A DNA stretch of 64,000 nucleotides from Streptomyces sp. AV19 (GTDB lineage Bacteria; Actinomycetota; Actinomycetes; Streptomycetales; Streptomycetaceae): the NCBI RefSeq assembly GCF_015999245.1, contig NZ_JAEAMR010000019.1:24760-88759 (forward strand), read 5' to 3'. Under the pieces are notes generated by a model. That model saw only the letters and a program-made list of their open reading frames with translations, ran no database searches and was not told where the DNA came from. Position numbers and translations under genes: made by a program. Below, one piece after another: positions 48,280 through 56,958 of this stretch. How positions within the stretch are numbered: position 1 is the stretch's first letter; every line of letters begins with the position of its first letter.

Positions 48280-50795
48280 GCGCCGTAGCGGCGAGGGACG
48301 CTGCGACGTCCTGTGTGCCTGCCGCCCGGCGCCCACGCCCGCGGCTGGTCCCTGTGCAGGCGGGTCCGGTTCCGTCGCGGGGCCCTGGCCACCCGCTGGC
48401 CCTGGGGCGTGATGCCCGTGCACGACTGGGCGGTGCGGTGCGCGCGCTGCTGGACGTGCCCGGTCTGGAGGGTGCGTCGGACGCGGCGCGGCTGGCGGTG
48501 GTGGTGCTGGCGTCACGGACGCCGTCGGAGACCGGCGTGGTGGAGATCCGTACGGGTGAGCTGGGCCGGTGGCTGGGACTGTCGGCGTCGCACGTCGCCT
48601 CCGCGGTGGTGCCGGTGCTGCGCCGGTCGGGCGTGGTGTCGGTGGAGACGGCGGAGGGCGAGTACGGCCAGGACGACGGCCTGGAGTGCCAGGTGCTGCC
48701 GCTGTGGGCGGCGCAGGACGTTGTCGGGCACCCGCTGAATCTCGCGAAGAAGGAGTACGCGACGCTGCTGCGGCTGCTGGAGGCCGTGATGGCGCCGGGC
48801 TGGACGCACCGGGACGGCTCGGTCACTCTGGCCGGTCTGATCGGTACGCGTACCGGTCGCGGCGCGGCGACGGACCGTCTCGCGCTGTTGCTGCTGGTGC
48901 TGGAGGCGCGGGAGACCGGGCGGGTGCGGCAGTGCGGCGGGACGGTGGACACCAAGCGCGGCCGGGCCGCGGCGACGGTGGCCCGGCTGCTCGGGTGCAC
49001 GGCGTCGGCGGGGGAGCGGGTGCTGGAGCGTCTGGAGGCCCGGGAGCTGGTGCTGCGGGTGCGGCAGAAGACGGGCTCGGGCATGGCGAACCGGTCCCGG
49101 CTGATGGTGCCGGCGGTCGCCGCCGCGCACGGCCGTACGGTCGCCGACGACGTCCAGGAGGACCGTACGGAGGCCCTGGAGCCCGAGTTTTCAGACCCCG
49201 ACGTTGCGGCAGGGCCTGTCCAGGCGCCGGACTTGACGACGAAACCCCAGGTCAGCGGCGCGGCGGTGACGGATGAGGCTGCTGTTGCAGAGCCCGACGT
49301 TGCGGCAGCCCTTCACACTGACCACCCTCACCTGGGTACTCCCGTCGTTACCCTGCAGCTCTCTGGTGGCTTTTCCGGCGAAGGCCGTGGGGCTGAAGGC
49401 CGTCGGCCGGAGCGCGCGTGCGCGGGCGAGGACCAGGCCGCCAACGGCGGAAGCGCCGTTGCCGGGCCCGGGTCGCCGGTGGCTGAGGGCGGCCCGCTTC
49501 GCGGGGAACAGCCGAAGGAGTCCCCGGTCGATGAGCAGGTGGGGCAGCGCACTGCCCGAGCTGGTGCCGGTGGCCGGCCGAAGGCTATGGGTGGTGGAAA
49601 AGCGCAGCAGCAGCGGAGGGTGGGCCTTCCGGCTGATCTTCGTCTGCGGGTGGCGCTGGGGCCGGTGGCGTGGCTGTGGGAGCGGCTGTCCGGGTGGCAG
49701 CAGGACCAGGTGGAGGCGGCTGCGAAGACGGAGCTGGCCCGTCTGGAGGGCCTGCTCGCGCTGCCGGGCGGTGCGCCGCGGCTGCTGGCCGACCGGCTCA
49801 CCGACCGCCTGGAGGAGACCGGCGGCGAGGCCCTGGTCACCGGCCCGTACGGCTGGCTGATCCGGCGGGGCCTGGTCCAGCGGCCGTCCTGCACGGATCG
49901 GCGCTGCGACGACGGGATCCGGCTGGACACCGGGACCGGGTGCGAGAACTGCCAGAACGTCATCCACCTCCGCCGCGCCCGCCGGGCCCGGATCGGCGCG
50001 GACATCGACCGGGAGCTGCCCGGCCTGTCCGACGGCGAGCGTCGGCGCGTCCTCGAGGAGCGGCTGCGCGAACAGGCGGCCATCGAGGCGGAGGACCTGG
50101 CGTGGCGCCGGGAGCAGGCCCGCGAGCAGCAGGCCCGCCGGGATGCCGCCCGTGCGGCAGCGGCACTGCGGGCGGAGGCCGAACGCGCGGCCGCGGCCGC
50201 CGCCGACGCGGTGCGAGCGGCCCTGCCGTGCGAGGACTGCGGGCGGCAGCGGGCGGCCGGGCTGTGCGAGCGCTGCGACCACCGCCGTCAGACCGAGTCC
50301 CTGATCGGTGAGGCCGGGCTCTTCGCGGCGGCCTGGTCCGCTGACCTGGCCGACGCGGGCAGTGTCGCGGCCGTCGCCGCCCAGGCCCGGACGGCCATCG
50401 GCGACAGCGTCGCCGCCGCATGGCAGGAGTTCCTGGCAATCACCGACGTAGCCGCCCTGGAGGCCGACCCGGAGGCAGCGCAGGACGCGTACGCCTTCGC
50501 CGCGCTCCAGACCGCGCAGCAGGCCGTTCAGGAGTACCAGGACACCGCCCTGGCGATGCTGGGCCGGACCGAAGAAGCCGAAGCGGAGGCCCGGCGGGCG
50601 TACACGACCGAGCAGGGCCGCCGGTGGTTCAAGCACAACCCGAACGGCGCCGACGCCATCGCGGCCGCGACCAAGGCGGCCGACACGGCCCGCGAGCGCG
50701 TGGCCAAGTACCTGCTCGTGACACGGCTGGAGCAGCTGCGCGAGCTCACCGCGCGCCCGCTGGACGGCGACACGGCCTCGGCGGTGATCGCATGA
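48276..50795 (+). CDS. Large winged-helix protein, candidate replication initiator
   Basis: An 839-residue protein from GTG 48276. The N-terminal 300 residues contain two winged-helix-like units (IRTGELGRWLGLSASHVASA, and AATVARLLGCTASAGERVLE), as in Rep1-type initiators of Streptomyces linear plasmids. A disordered Glu/Gly-rich linker (about 305-450) is followed by a helical region, a zinc-binding pair (PSCTDRRCDDG, GCENCQ) and a long Ala/Arg coiled coil with a second CEDCG/CERC pair. The ATG of the DciA-like gene overlaps its stop (ATGA). The Rep assignment rests on domain order, the iterons upstream and this pairing. Confidence 0.6.
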   Translation: MSAVAARDAATSCVPAARRPRPRLVPVQAGPVPSRGPGHPLALGRDARARLGGAVRALLDVPGLEGASDAARLAVVVLASRTPSETGVVEIRTGELGRWLGLSASHVASAVVPVLRRSGVVSVETAEGEYGQDDGLECQVLPLWAAQDVVGHPLNLAKKEYATLLRLLEAVMAPGWTHRDGSVTLAGLIGTRTGRGAATDRLALLLLVLEARETGRVRQCGGTVDTKRGRAAATVARLLGCTASAGERVLERLEARELVLRVRQKTGSGMANRSRLMVPAVAAAHGRTVADDVQEDRTEALEPEFSDPDVAAGPVQAPDLTTKPQVSGAAVTDEAAVAEPDVAAALHTDHPHLGTPVVTLQLSGGFSGEGRGAEGRRPERACAGEDQAANGGSAVAGPGSPVAEGGPLRGEQPKESPVDEQVGQRTARAGAGGRPKAMGGGKAQQQRRVGLPADLRLRVALGPVAWLWERLSGWQQDQVEAAAKTELARLEGLLALPGGAPRLLADRLTDRLEETGGEALVTGPYGWLIRRGLVQRPSCTDRRCDDGIRLDTGTGCENCQNVIHLRRARRARIGADIDRELPGLSDGERRRVLEERLREQAAIEAEDLAWRREQAREQQARRDAARAAAALRAEAERAAAAAADAVRAALPCEDCGRQRAAGLCERCDHRRQTESLIGEAGLFAAAWSADLADAGSVAAVAAQARTAIGDSVAAAWQEFLAITDVAALEADPEAAQDAYAFAALQTAQQAVQEYQDTALAMLGRTEEAEAEARRAYTTEQGRRWFKHNPNGADAIAAATKAADTARERVAKYLLVTRLEQLRELTARPLDGDTASAVIA
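49196..49313. repeat. Direct repeat in the rep linker coding region
   Basis: CCCGACGTTGCGGCAG at 49196-49211 recurs exactly at 49298-49313, 102 bp (34 codons) apart, encoding P-D-V-A-A twice. The surrounding linker is less GC-rich than the rest of rep. Origins inside rep are known for some Streptomyces linear plasmids. Confidence 0.45.
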
Positions 50796-51619
50796 CCGAG
50801 CTGAGCGGCGTCGACCTCGCGCGCCAGGCCCTGGTCGCCGCCCGGGAGGCGGCGAAGAAGAACGGCGCCACCAGCAAGAAGCCGAAGCGGCGCACCACCA
50901 CGGTCGCACGGCGCGACGGGCGCGAGCCGCTCGGGCTCGGCGCGGCGATCGGCTTGATGATGACCGAGCGCGGCATGGTCGCCCCGGCCGCCGGCGGCAG
51001 CGTCCTCGCCCGGTTCGACGCCATCCTCGCCGCGGCCGTGCCTGAACTCGCCGGGCGGGTCCAGGCCGTGAAGTTCGACGCGGACACCGGCCGCTTGGAC
51101 GTCGTCCCCGACGCTCCGGCCGTCGGCACGAAGCTGCGCTGGAGCACACCGAAGCTGATCGCGGCGGCCAACGAGACCGTGCCGAAGGCGAACGTCCGCG
51201 CCCTGCACATCCTGGCGCCCGCGCCCATGAAGGCCGGCCTCCCCGCGGCGGCCGCCGACCCGGCCCCGCAGCCGACCGCACCCGCCGCGCCGGTGGAGCG
51301 CCGCACCCCGCCGGACGGCTACCGCCGCGCGATCGAGGCACACCGCGAGGCCGCCCGGCCGTCCCGGGTGGACCCGGCCATCGCGGCGGCGGTGGAACGG
51401 CAGACCGCCGCGATGCGGGAGCTGTCCCGCCGGGCGTTCCCCGAGCCCGCCGTCGTCGCGGACGACGCGCCGACCCCGATCGAGCAGGTTCACCTCCAGC
51501 GCCGCCGCCAGGCCGCAGCGACCGAGGCGGCCGCACTGCGCCGTGCCCGCGCCGAACGAGCCAGGGCGACCGTGCCCTCGGCACCTGGCTCTCGACAGGT
51601 GACGGGAGAGGTGGCGTGA
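50792..51619 (+). CDS. DciA/DUF721-like helicase-loader homologue
   Basis: A 275-residue protein. Residues about 40-135 match the DUF721 (DciA) pattern: REPLGLGAAIGLMMTERGMV, an AVPELAGRVQAVKFD strand region, LDVVPDAPAVGTKLRW and LIAAANETVPKANVRALHIL. Chromosomal DciA loads the replicative helicase DnaB. The remaining half is a Pro/Ala-rich, basic tail (LRRARAERARAT). ATG 50792 overlaps the rep stop, so the two are translated together, suggesting a plasmid replisome-loading module. Confidence 0.75.
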   Translation: MTELSGVDLARQALVAAREAAKKNGATSKKPKRRTTTVARRDGREPLGLGAAIGLMMTERGMVAPAAGGSVLARFDAILAAAVPELAGRVQAVKFDADTGRLDVVPDAPAVGTKLRWSTPKLIAAANETVPKANVRALHILAPAPMKAGLPAAAADPAPQPTAPAAPVERRTPPDGYRRAIEAHREAARPSRVDPAIAAAVERQTAAMRELSRRAFPEPAVVADDAPTPIEQVHLQRRRQAAATEAAALRRARAERARATVPSAPGSRQVTGEVA

Positions 51620-52053
51620 GCCGGTACCCTGATCAACCACCTTGGACATGGGCAGTTCGCGCCCTGCCGCCCGTTCGGGCCGTGGCTGCGCTGCCGCCCA
51701 GTCCCTCGCCAACGACTGACTCAGCTGGCGCTCGCGCGCTGTAGTGCTGCGGCGGCGCGGGGCAGCTCGGTGGTGGTGTGCTCGGCGAGTCAGGTGTGGA
51801 ACTCGGTCCACAGCGTCCAGTCGAGGGCGGCCAGGACGGCCGCCGCCGGTTCGTACGGTGCCACCTCCCTGCCCGGGCCAGGAGAGCTGGCTTCAGGGAC
51901 GGTGGTGCTGGCCCAGCGTCAACGTGGATACCGCGTGGCGGCCCGGTGACGGCCCTTGCTGGTCCCACACTGGGGATCACGCGCCCATCTCGCGTGCCCC
52001 CGGGCGGGGAGACGATCGGCTTCCCCGCCCGGACATTGATGCGGAGCCGGCCT
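51620..52053. other. Intergenic region with a gene remnant
   Basis: A 434-bp gap between the DciA-like gene and the converging minus-strand pair. Apart from the remnant at 51721-51864 I see no gene, repeat array or strong hairpin. Confidence 0.3.
51721..51864 (-). pseudogene. Small gene remnant with in-frame stop
   Basis: From GTG 51864 (GGCAGGGAG upstream) the frame reads VAPYEPAAAVLAALDWTLW, TEFHT, then TGA at 51790-51792, then LAEHTTTELPRAAAALQRAS and a second stop at 51721. It is coherent on both sides of the TGA, consistent with one nonsense mutation in a 47-residue protein. Confidence 0.4.
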
Positions 52054-52308
52054 CTACGGTCCTGCCACCAGCCACAGGACCAGCACGGCGTCGAGCTCGC
52101 CGCTGTACCGGTACACCACCGAGATGCCGCGGCCGCCGGTCTCCTCCGGCAGCAGGTCGACCACCTGCAGGTCGCTGTCGGGCATGGGGTGGCCCTGCCG
52201 GGGGTCGGCCTCCAGGGCCGCGCGGACGCGGTCGACGGCGGCCCGCTCATCGCGGGTCAGCTCGATGCGGGCCTTCTCAGCGGCGTCGGAGTAGAACGCG
52301 TGGGTCAC
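52054..52308 (-). CDS. RelE/ParE-like toxin candidate
   Basis: An 84-residue protein from GTG 52308, overlapping the stop of the upstream gene (GTGA). A helical N-terminus (ARIELTRDERAAVDRVRAAL) and a beta C-terminus (SVVYRYSGELDAVLVLWLVA) match the small RelE/ParE-type toxin layout. The order antitoxin-toxin and the translational coupling fit a type II toxin-antitoxin pair, but the assignment is tentative. Confidence 0.45.
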   Translation of the reverse strand: MTHAFYSDAAEKARIELTRDERAAVDRVRAALEADPRQGHPMPDSDLQVVDLLPEETGGRGISVVYRYSGELDAVLVLWLVAGP

Positions 52309-52601
52309 CGGGCCGCCCCGTCGGCGAGCTTGCGCCGCAGCTCGGCCATGACGTCGTCGGTCGGCCGGCCCACCGCGGCCGATCCCACGGGATCGAGCCG
52401 AAGCAGGACTCGGTGGCGGTAGTGCTGGGTGATCCGGCGCACCGCGGTCAGGTCGTCCAGGTCGGCGGCGTCCAGCTCCTCCTCGAACTGCTGCAGGTCC
52501 CCGAGCCGGCCGTGGGTCCGGAGGGCGGCCCGCAGCTCGCGCAGGGTGCGCATGGGCGGCGGTCCAGGCACGGGGCTGTGTTCGGCGGACGGTACGGTCA
52601 C
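52305..52601 (-). CDS. Antitoxin-like partner
   Basis: A 98-residue acidic protein from GTG 52601 (AAGGAGG upstream). The helical text (LGDLQQFEEELDAADLDDLT, then RRITQHYRHRVLL) and the basic C-terminal helix AELRRKLAD fit an antitoxin with a DNA-binding end. Encoded upstream of and coupled to the toxin-like gene. Confidence 0.45.
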   Translation of the reverse strand: MTVPSAEHSPVPGPPPMRTLRELRAALRTHGRLGDLQQFEEELDAADLDDLTAVRRITQHYRHRVLLRLDPVGSAAVGRPTDDVMAELRRKLADGAAR

Positions 52602-52704
52602 GGTGACGGCCTCCTTCGTGAGGGAACCGACGCTACTCGGTGGGCCGGGACCCGCGCGGCCCGTTCCGGGCCCGCGCCTGTCAACCCGGTATACGGCCGG
52701 TTGG

Positions 52705-52968
52705 TCAGAGCCAGGCGATGAGCTGGTGCACGGCGACGGTGACCCCGCCCGTGCCGATCGCGTAGGCCCCGCCGAGCGCCGCGCGCCACAGCAGGGCCTT
52801 GACCCGTCGACGCCGCCTCCCGCGCTCGCCGCACCGGCTGGGACGCTGGGCCACCGGCCCGGACCGGGCGGAATGGGGGTGGGGGACGCGCTCGACTGCG
52901 AGGCGCAGCGCACCGGCGCGCAGCTCGAAGATCGAGCGGGGCTGCTGCGGCGAAGGCGTGGGGGACAT
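52705..52968 (-). CDS. Small membrane protein
   Basis: An 87-residue protein: proline-rich start, a central basic region (RCGERGRRRRRVKALLW) and a C-terminal membrane segment (AALGGAYAIGTGGVTVAV). ATG 52968 is favoured by a GGAG 6 bp upstream; 52980 is an alternative. It is divergent from the XRE gene at 53104. Function unknown. Confidence 0.5.
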   Translation of the reverse strand: MSPTPSPQQPRSIFELRAGALRLAVERVPHPHSARSGPVAQRPSRCGERGRRRRRVKALLWRAALGGAYAIGTGGVTVAVHQLIAWL

Positions 52969-53103
52969 GGCGTTCTCCATTCCGTTGCGGGGCGTCCGGA
53001 TAGGGTCAAGTCCACTGCGTATTGGGGTGGTTGCGGCAGGCAGCAAGGGCTCTCTGCCCGGTTCCCGGCACATTGCGAGCAGCGCAAACTGAGGGAGGGA
53101 TCT

Positions 53104-54384
53104 GTGACGGAACAGCGATTACAGGCGGCCGGAATGCCGCGGGCGCGGGGGCTGGCGCCCCTCAGCGACGACCTGGGCGCGGAGGACCGGGTCTTCGCGG
53201 AGCACCTGCGGGAGCTGCGCGAGCGGGCGGGGATGACGTCGACGGACCTGGCCGCGGCGCTCTCCGTCGACGCCACGCGCCTCTCGCGCTACCTGTCCGG
53301 GCAGAGCCTTCCGGCCCCGCAGGTACTGACGCGCCTTCACCAACTTCTGGCCGGGCCGGATGCGCCTTCCGTCGAGGCGGCGGCGCGGGAGAGCCGCGCC
53401 CTGCTGTACGCGGCCGCGAGGTCCCGGGGCCCGTTGCAGGCCCACGCGTATCAGGTCGCCGAGTTCCAGGAGAAGCTCCAGGAACAGCGGGCCGAGACCG
53501 CCCGCGTGCTGGCCGCCCTCGGCCAGGAGCTGGAGGAGGAACGGGCACACCGGCAGCGGGCCGAGCGGGAGATCGACCAGCTGCGGCAGGCCGGCGCCGC
53601 GGACCGCGACGAGCGGATACGGACGCTGGAGGCGGAGCGGGATGCCGCGCTGCGCCGGGTCGCCGAGCTCGAAGGCGCGGTGGCCCAGACCGGTGCGCTC
53701 TTGCGGCTCCAGCAAGATGAATCCCAGCAGGTGGAGGCCATGGCCCAGGCGGCTCACAGTGAGGTGGAACGCTGGGAGGACGGCGACGGTGGCGGCAGCT
53801 CGCGCCCGGCGCCGGAGCAGGACGACGTCCTGCGGCTCAGCAGAGAGGTCGGCGTGCAGAGCGGGAACGTCATCGATCTCCTCGCCCAGCTGCGCGACGT
53901 CGGCCGCGATGACGAGGCGGGCCAGATCATCCAGTTCGCGGCCCTCAACGCCTCCCCTCCCGCCGTCGGCGCCTTCTACGCCCTGCTGGACCAGCACCGG
54001 CGGCGTCCGGACGCCGACCGGCTCGTACATGCCATCGCCGAGCTCTGCCCTGCGATACGGCTGCGTCAACTGGCCGTGGACGTCAAGGTGCCGCAGCCGC
54101 GGTTCCACTTCCCGCCGGTCATGGGCCCTGATGGGGTGCTCAAGGACGAGCGTTGGAAGGTCGGCTTTCAGCAGGAGGAGAGGCCGTTCGGCGAAGTGTT
54201 CCTTCCCTACGTCGGCAGACTCGCTTCCCCCGAGGTGCTGGTCCAGCTGGTACGGGCCTTCCGCGAGCGTGACGAGACCGACTTCGCCCACACCGTCGTC
54301 TCCGCCGCTTCGCACCGATCGCGCGCGGAACGACGAATACTTCGCGAAGGCGGCCTGCCGGTCCCCGGCCGGCTCTTTCGCTGA
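53104..54384 (+). CDS. XRE-family regulator with coiled coil
   Basis: A 426-residue protein. The HTH (LRERAGMTSTDLAAALSVDA, then RLSRYLSGQSLP) occupies about 38-75. From about 110 to 215 runs a long coiled coil (EKLQEQRAETARVLAALGQE, LEEERAHRQRAEREIDQLRQ), and the last 200 residues form a globular domain with PPAVGAFYALLDQHRRRPDA. Streptomyces proteins with this XRE plus coiled-coil layout sense unknown signals. GTG 53104 follows GAGGGAGGGA. Probably controls the membrane gene pair that follows. Confidence 0.65.
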   Translation: MTEQRLQAAGMPRARGLAPLSDDLGAEDRVFAEHLRELRERAGMTSTDLAAALSVDATRLSRYLSGQSLPAPQVLTRLHQLLAGPDAPSVEAAARESRALLYAAARSRGPLQAHAYQVAEFQEKLQEQRAETARVLAALGQELEEERAHRQRAEREIDQLRQAGAADRDERIRTLEAERDAALRRVAELEGAVAQTGALLRLQQDESQQVEAMAQAAHSEVERWEDGDGGGSSRPAPEQDDVLRLSREVGVQSGNVIDLLAQLRDVGRDDEAGQIIQFAALNASPPAVGAFYALLDQHRRRPDADRLVHAIAELCPAIRLRQLAVDVKVPQPRFHFPPVMGPDGVLKDERWKVGFQQEERPFGEVFLPYVGRLASPEVLVQLVRAFRERDETDFAHTVVSAASHRSRAERRILREGGLPVPGRLFR

Positions 54385-54552
54385 AGCCCCGCGAAGCCAG
54401 CCGCTGGTGGACAACGATCCGCCCGGTTCCGGCCACTGTCCACGAAGCTCCAGCGGAACCCACAGGTGGTCGGTAACTTCGGTCCGGTTTGGATTGTCCG
54501 GCTACCTGCTGGCCGGTGGCGTACAAGGGCACGGGCATCACAGGGGTGGGGG

Positions 54553-55092
54553 ATGGCGGACGGCACCGAGCGAGCACTGAACGAGCAGCATCAGCATCTG
54601 CGCGAGACGCTGAACGCCCGGTACACGCGGGTCAGCAGGCTCGACCAGGACGACGCGGCGTTCGACGCGGAGTACCGATGGCTGGTGAACGAGGCCGAGC
54701 AGCTGATCGCCTTCGAGACACAGCTGCCCGCGCGGCTCGCCGAACCGCGCCGCGCTGGCAGCGAGCGCGTGGTGCGCTGGTCGTGGCGAGCCGAGGCCGC
54801 GGTGGCCGCCGGGCTGATCAGCACCGTATTCCTCACGGACAGCAGCACCTGGTGGCTGGTGCTCCTGATACCGCATCTGCTCGCCACGCTCGCCGGATGG
54901 TCGGTCAAGGTCACCACCGCCCGGCACGTCCGGCAACGCCGGACCGCGATCGGCCTGCACGTGCTGTGCCTGGTGGTGGCGCTGGTGAGCCTGAGCGTGC
55001 TCTCCGCCTGGTTCATCGCCGCCATCGTGTTCGGCTGGCTGCTGATCGCTGGGATATCCGACGGAACCGAGCCCGAGGAGCAGCGGCGGTGA
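54553..55092 (+). CDS. Membrane protein of a small coupled pair
   Basis: A 179-residue protein with four membrane segments (AEAAVAAGLISTVFLTDSST, TWWLVLLIPHLLATLAGW, HVLCLVVALVSLSVLSAWFI, AAIVFGWLLIAGIS). A cytoplasmic coiled coil (NEQHQHLRETLNARYTRVSR) precedes them. The stop overlaps the GTG of the next coiled-coil gene (GTGA). Confidence 0.6.
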   Translation: MADGTERALNEQHQHLRETLNARYTRVSRLDQDDAAFDAEYRWLVNEAEQLIAFETQLPARLAEPRRAGSERVVRWSWRAEAAVAAGLISTVFLTDSSTWWLVLLIPHLLATLAGWSVKVTTARHVRQRRTAIGLHVLCLVVALVSLSVLSAWFIAAIVFGWLLIAGISDGTEPEEQRR

Positions 55093-56024
55093 CCGGCGAA
55101 TACGACCGCCCGATCCGGGACCTGGAGGACCGGGTCGACTCCCTGGAGAGCGACCTTCGGTCCCTGAACGGGAAGTTCGGCTACACCGAGCACCTCGACG
55201 ACGAACTGCGCAGCATCCGCAGCGACATCAGCGACGCCGAGGGCAAGCTCGAGGAGATCGAGAACGACCTGGGCAGCCACATCACCGACACCAACCGGAC
55301 GCTCAAGCGGTTGATCGGCCAGGTGCAGCTCCTGGAGGGCCGGCTGCTGGCCTCCGGCGTCGCCCAGCTCGCCGACCTGGACACCTTCACCGACGAGCAA
55401 CGCCAATTGGCCCGGGCGATGGACCGCGGCCGGCAGGCGAGCAGCCTGTTGCTCAACCCCTACGAGCGGTCGATGCACCAGCAACGGGTGCAACACTTCG
55501 AGACCACCGTCGCCCAGCACCGCCAGCACCGGACGACGGTGATCGCCGCCGTGGGAAAGCTGACCCGCACCGGCGCGCCCCGGGAGCGGGGAAGCGCGGC
55601 TGCCGAGCTCGCGAAGGCGCTGGAGCAGGAGCGGCGCCTGCGCCAGGACCTGGACCGGCAGGCCGGCTTGGTGGAGGCGGCGGACATCGCCCTGGCGGCC
55701 GACGCGAAAGCCCGCGCGGAACAGCAGGACGTGATCGCCGCCGGGCAGAAGGCGGAGCAGAAGCTGATCCTGGCGCTGCGCAGCCGGCTGGCCGATGCCA
55801 TCAGTGATCGGGCGGTACTGCCGGCGTGGTTCGTAACGGTGCTCGGGTCGGCGCCGCCGGCCACCAGGACCCAGGAGTGGCTGGAGACCGCGACACAGGT
55901 GCTGCTGTACCGGCTCACGCACAGCGTCACCGACGCGGTGGTGGCCCTCGGGGACAAGCCGGCCGGCGGCGCGCGCCGCGCGGAGTGGTACGAGCAGCTG
56001 GCCAAGGACCTGCGGCGCTGGTAA
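55089..56024 (+). CDS. Coiled-coil protein coupled to the membrane protein
   Basis: A 311-residue protein, almost entirely coiled coil in its first 250 residues (PIRDLEDRVDSLESDLRSLN, EEIENDLGSHITDTNRTLKR), with a more globular end (LPAWFVTVLGSAPPATRTQE). GTG 55089 overlaps the upstream stop. Together with the four-helix membrane protein it forms a membrane-anchored structural unit of unknown role. Confidence 0.6.
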   Translation: MTGEYDRPIRDLEDRVDSLESDLRSLNGKFGYTEHLDDELRSIRSDISDAEGKLEEIENDLGSHITDTNRTLKRLIGQVQLLEGRLLASGVAQLADLDTFTDEQRQLARAMDRGRQASSLLLNPYERSMHQQRVQHFETTVAQHRQHRTTVIAAVGKLTRTGAPRERGSAAAELAKALEQERRLRQDLDRQAGLVEAADIALAADAKARAEQQDVIAAGQKAEQKLILALRSRLADAISDRAVLPAWFVTVLGSAPPATRTQEWLETATQVLLYRLTHSVTDAVVALGDKPAGGARRAEWYEQLAKDLRRW

Positions 56025-56742
56025 CACCCGCTCGTGAAGTCTCGCCGTGCAGCCTGCGGCCATCAGGACGCTCGCAAGCCCATGGGAACGAGTGAGCCAG
56101 GCGACCAGCCGGTTGATTGATCGACCCGCCCCCGGGCCCGTTCCCGCGCCACCCGGCATCGCCGGAGCCGCGGGGCGGTTCGCCATTACAACCTCTACGA
56201 AGGGGTGCCGACTACGATCCGGGCTCCAACCAGCCGTCCGGCCTGGGCGGCGGCCCGCAGCGCGCGGGTGAAAGCCATGCCGTCACCGCGCAGTTCGTGG
56301 AGGCCAACATCGCCGACGTAGGGCACGGCCCATCCGTAACGGCCGACTTGCTCTAGCCAGCCGTCCGGTAGTCCGACCAGGCCACCGTAGAACTGGGTGC
56401 CGTCGGGGTCGAGGTGGACACGGCCCGGCGACGGCGAACGCTTCTGGGCATCCCGCGCGTACGCCGGCCCCGCTCGCCTGCGCAGCGAGCAAACCCAGGC
56501 GGCTGAGGGCCGTGCGTCCCACTTGATCCCGCATCACGATCCTTACGAGCTGCGTGCCGTTTAGGTGGGTTGACCTGCTGTGCGACGGATGCGCATCAAG
56601 GCGCGGGGGTTTCGCACGGAAAGCTCTGTCCCATCACGGGTGGTGAGGTTTAGATTGCGACAGGTGATCGAGTAGGGGGCGCCCGGGGTCACTGGGAGCG
56701 GAGGGGCGCCGCCGCATTCCCTCCCGAGGAAGGACCGGCTAG
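56025..56742. other. Long gap with a gene fragment
   Basis: About 720 bp between the coiled-coil gene and the second transfer operon. It contains the minus-strand fragment at 56195-56527 and no other supported gene. An AT-richer segment near 56640-56670 may be a promoter for the plus-strand operon. Confidence 0.3.
56195..56527 (-). pseudogene. 5'-truncated gene fragment
   Basis: A 110-codon frame with coherent protein text (HLDPDGTQFYGGLVGLPDGW, LEQVGRYGWAVPYVGDVGLH, ELRGDGMAFTRALRAAA) ending at TAG 56195-56197. Upstream it runs into a stop at about 56530 without any start codon, so the 5' part is missing or displaced. No family recognised. Confidence 0.45.
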
Positions 56743-56958
56743 ATGACGGGTATAGCCGTCGGCGTCACGGTACGCCGATCCGCAGTCCGCGGGCGGACCA
56801 GCACCACCCGCACCGTGCCGTCCGTGCCCGGACCGTGTCCGACGGGCGAGTGCCGACCGGCCCGGCACGGCCTGTACGGGGACGAGTTGCGGGTGCGGGC
56901 CTGGCTGTGGCGCCGCTTCGGCGTCGGCGTGGACGAGCGCTCCGGCGGCATGGCATGA
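56743..56958 (+). CDS. Small ORF at the head of transfer operon 2
   Basis: A 71-residue basic protein from ATG 56743 (GAGGAAGG upstream) whose TGA overlaps the ATG of the following membrane gene (ATGA). The last part reads ELRVRAWLWRRFGVGVDERS. Coupling supports it; function unknown. Confidence 0.5.
   Translation: MTGIAVGVTVRRSAVRGRTSTTRTVPSVPGPCPTGECRPARHGLYGDELRVRAWLWRRFGVGVDERSGGMA

Noticed and set aside
49191..51584. Minus-strand 797-residue frame opposite rep and dciA
   Set aside because: Arg/Pro-rich antisense shadow with no motif; the plus-strand genes have clear domains and coupled starts.
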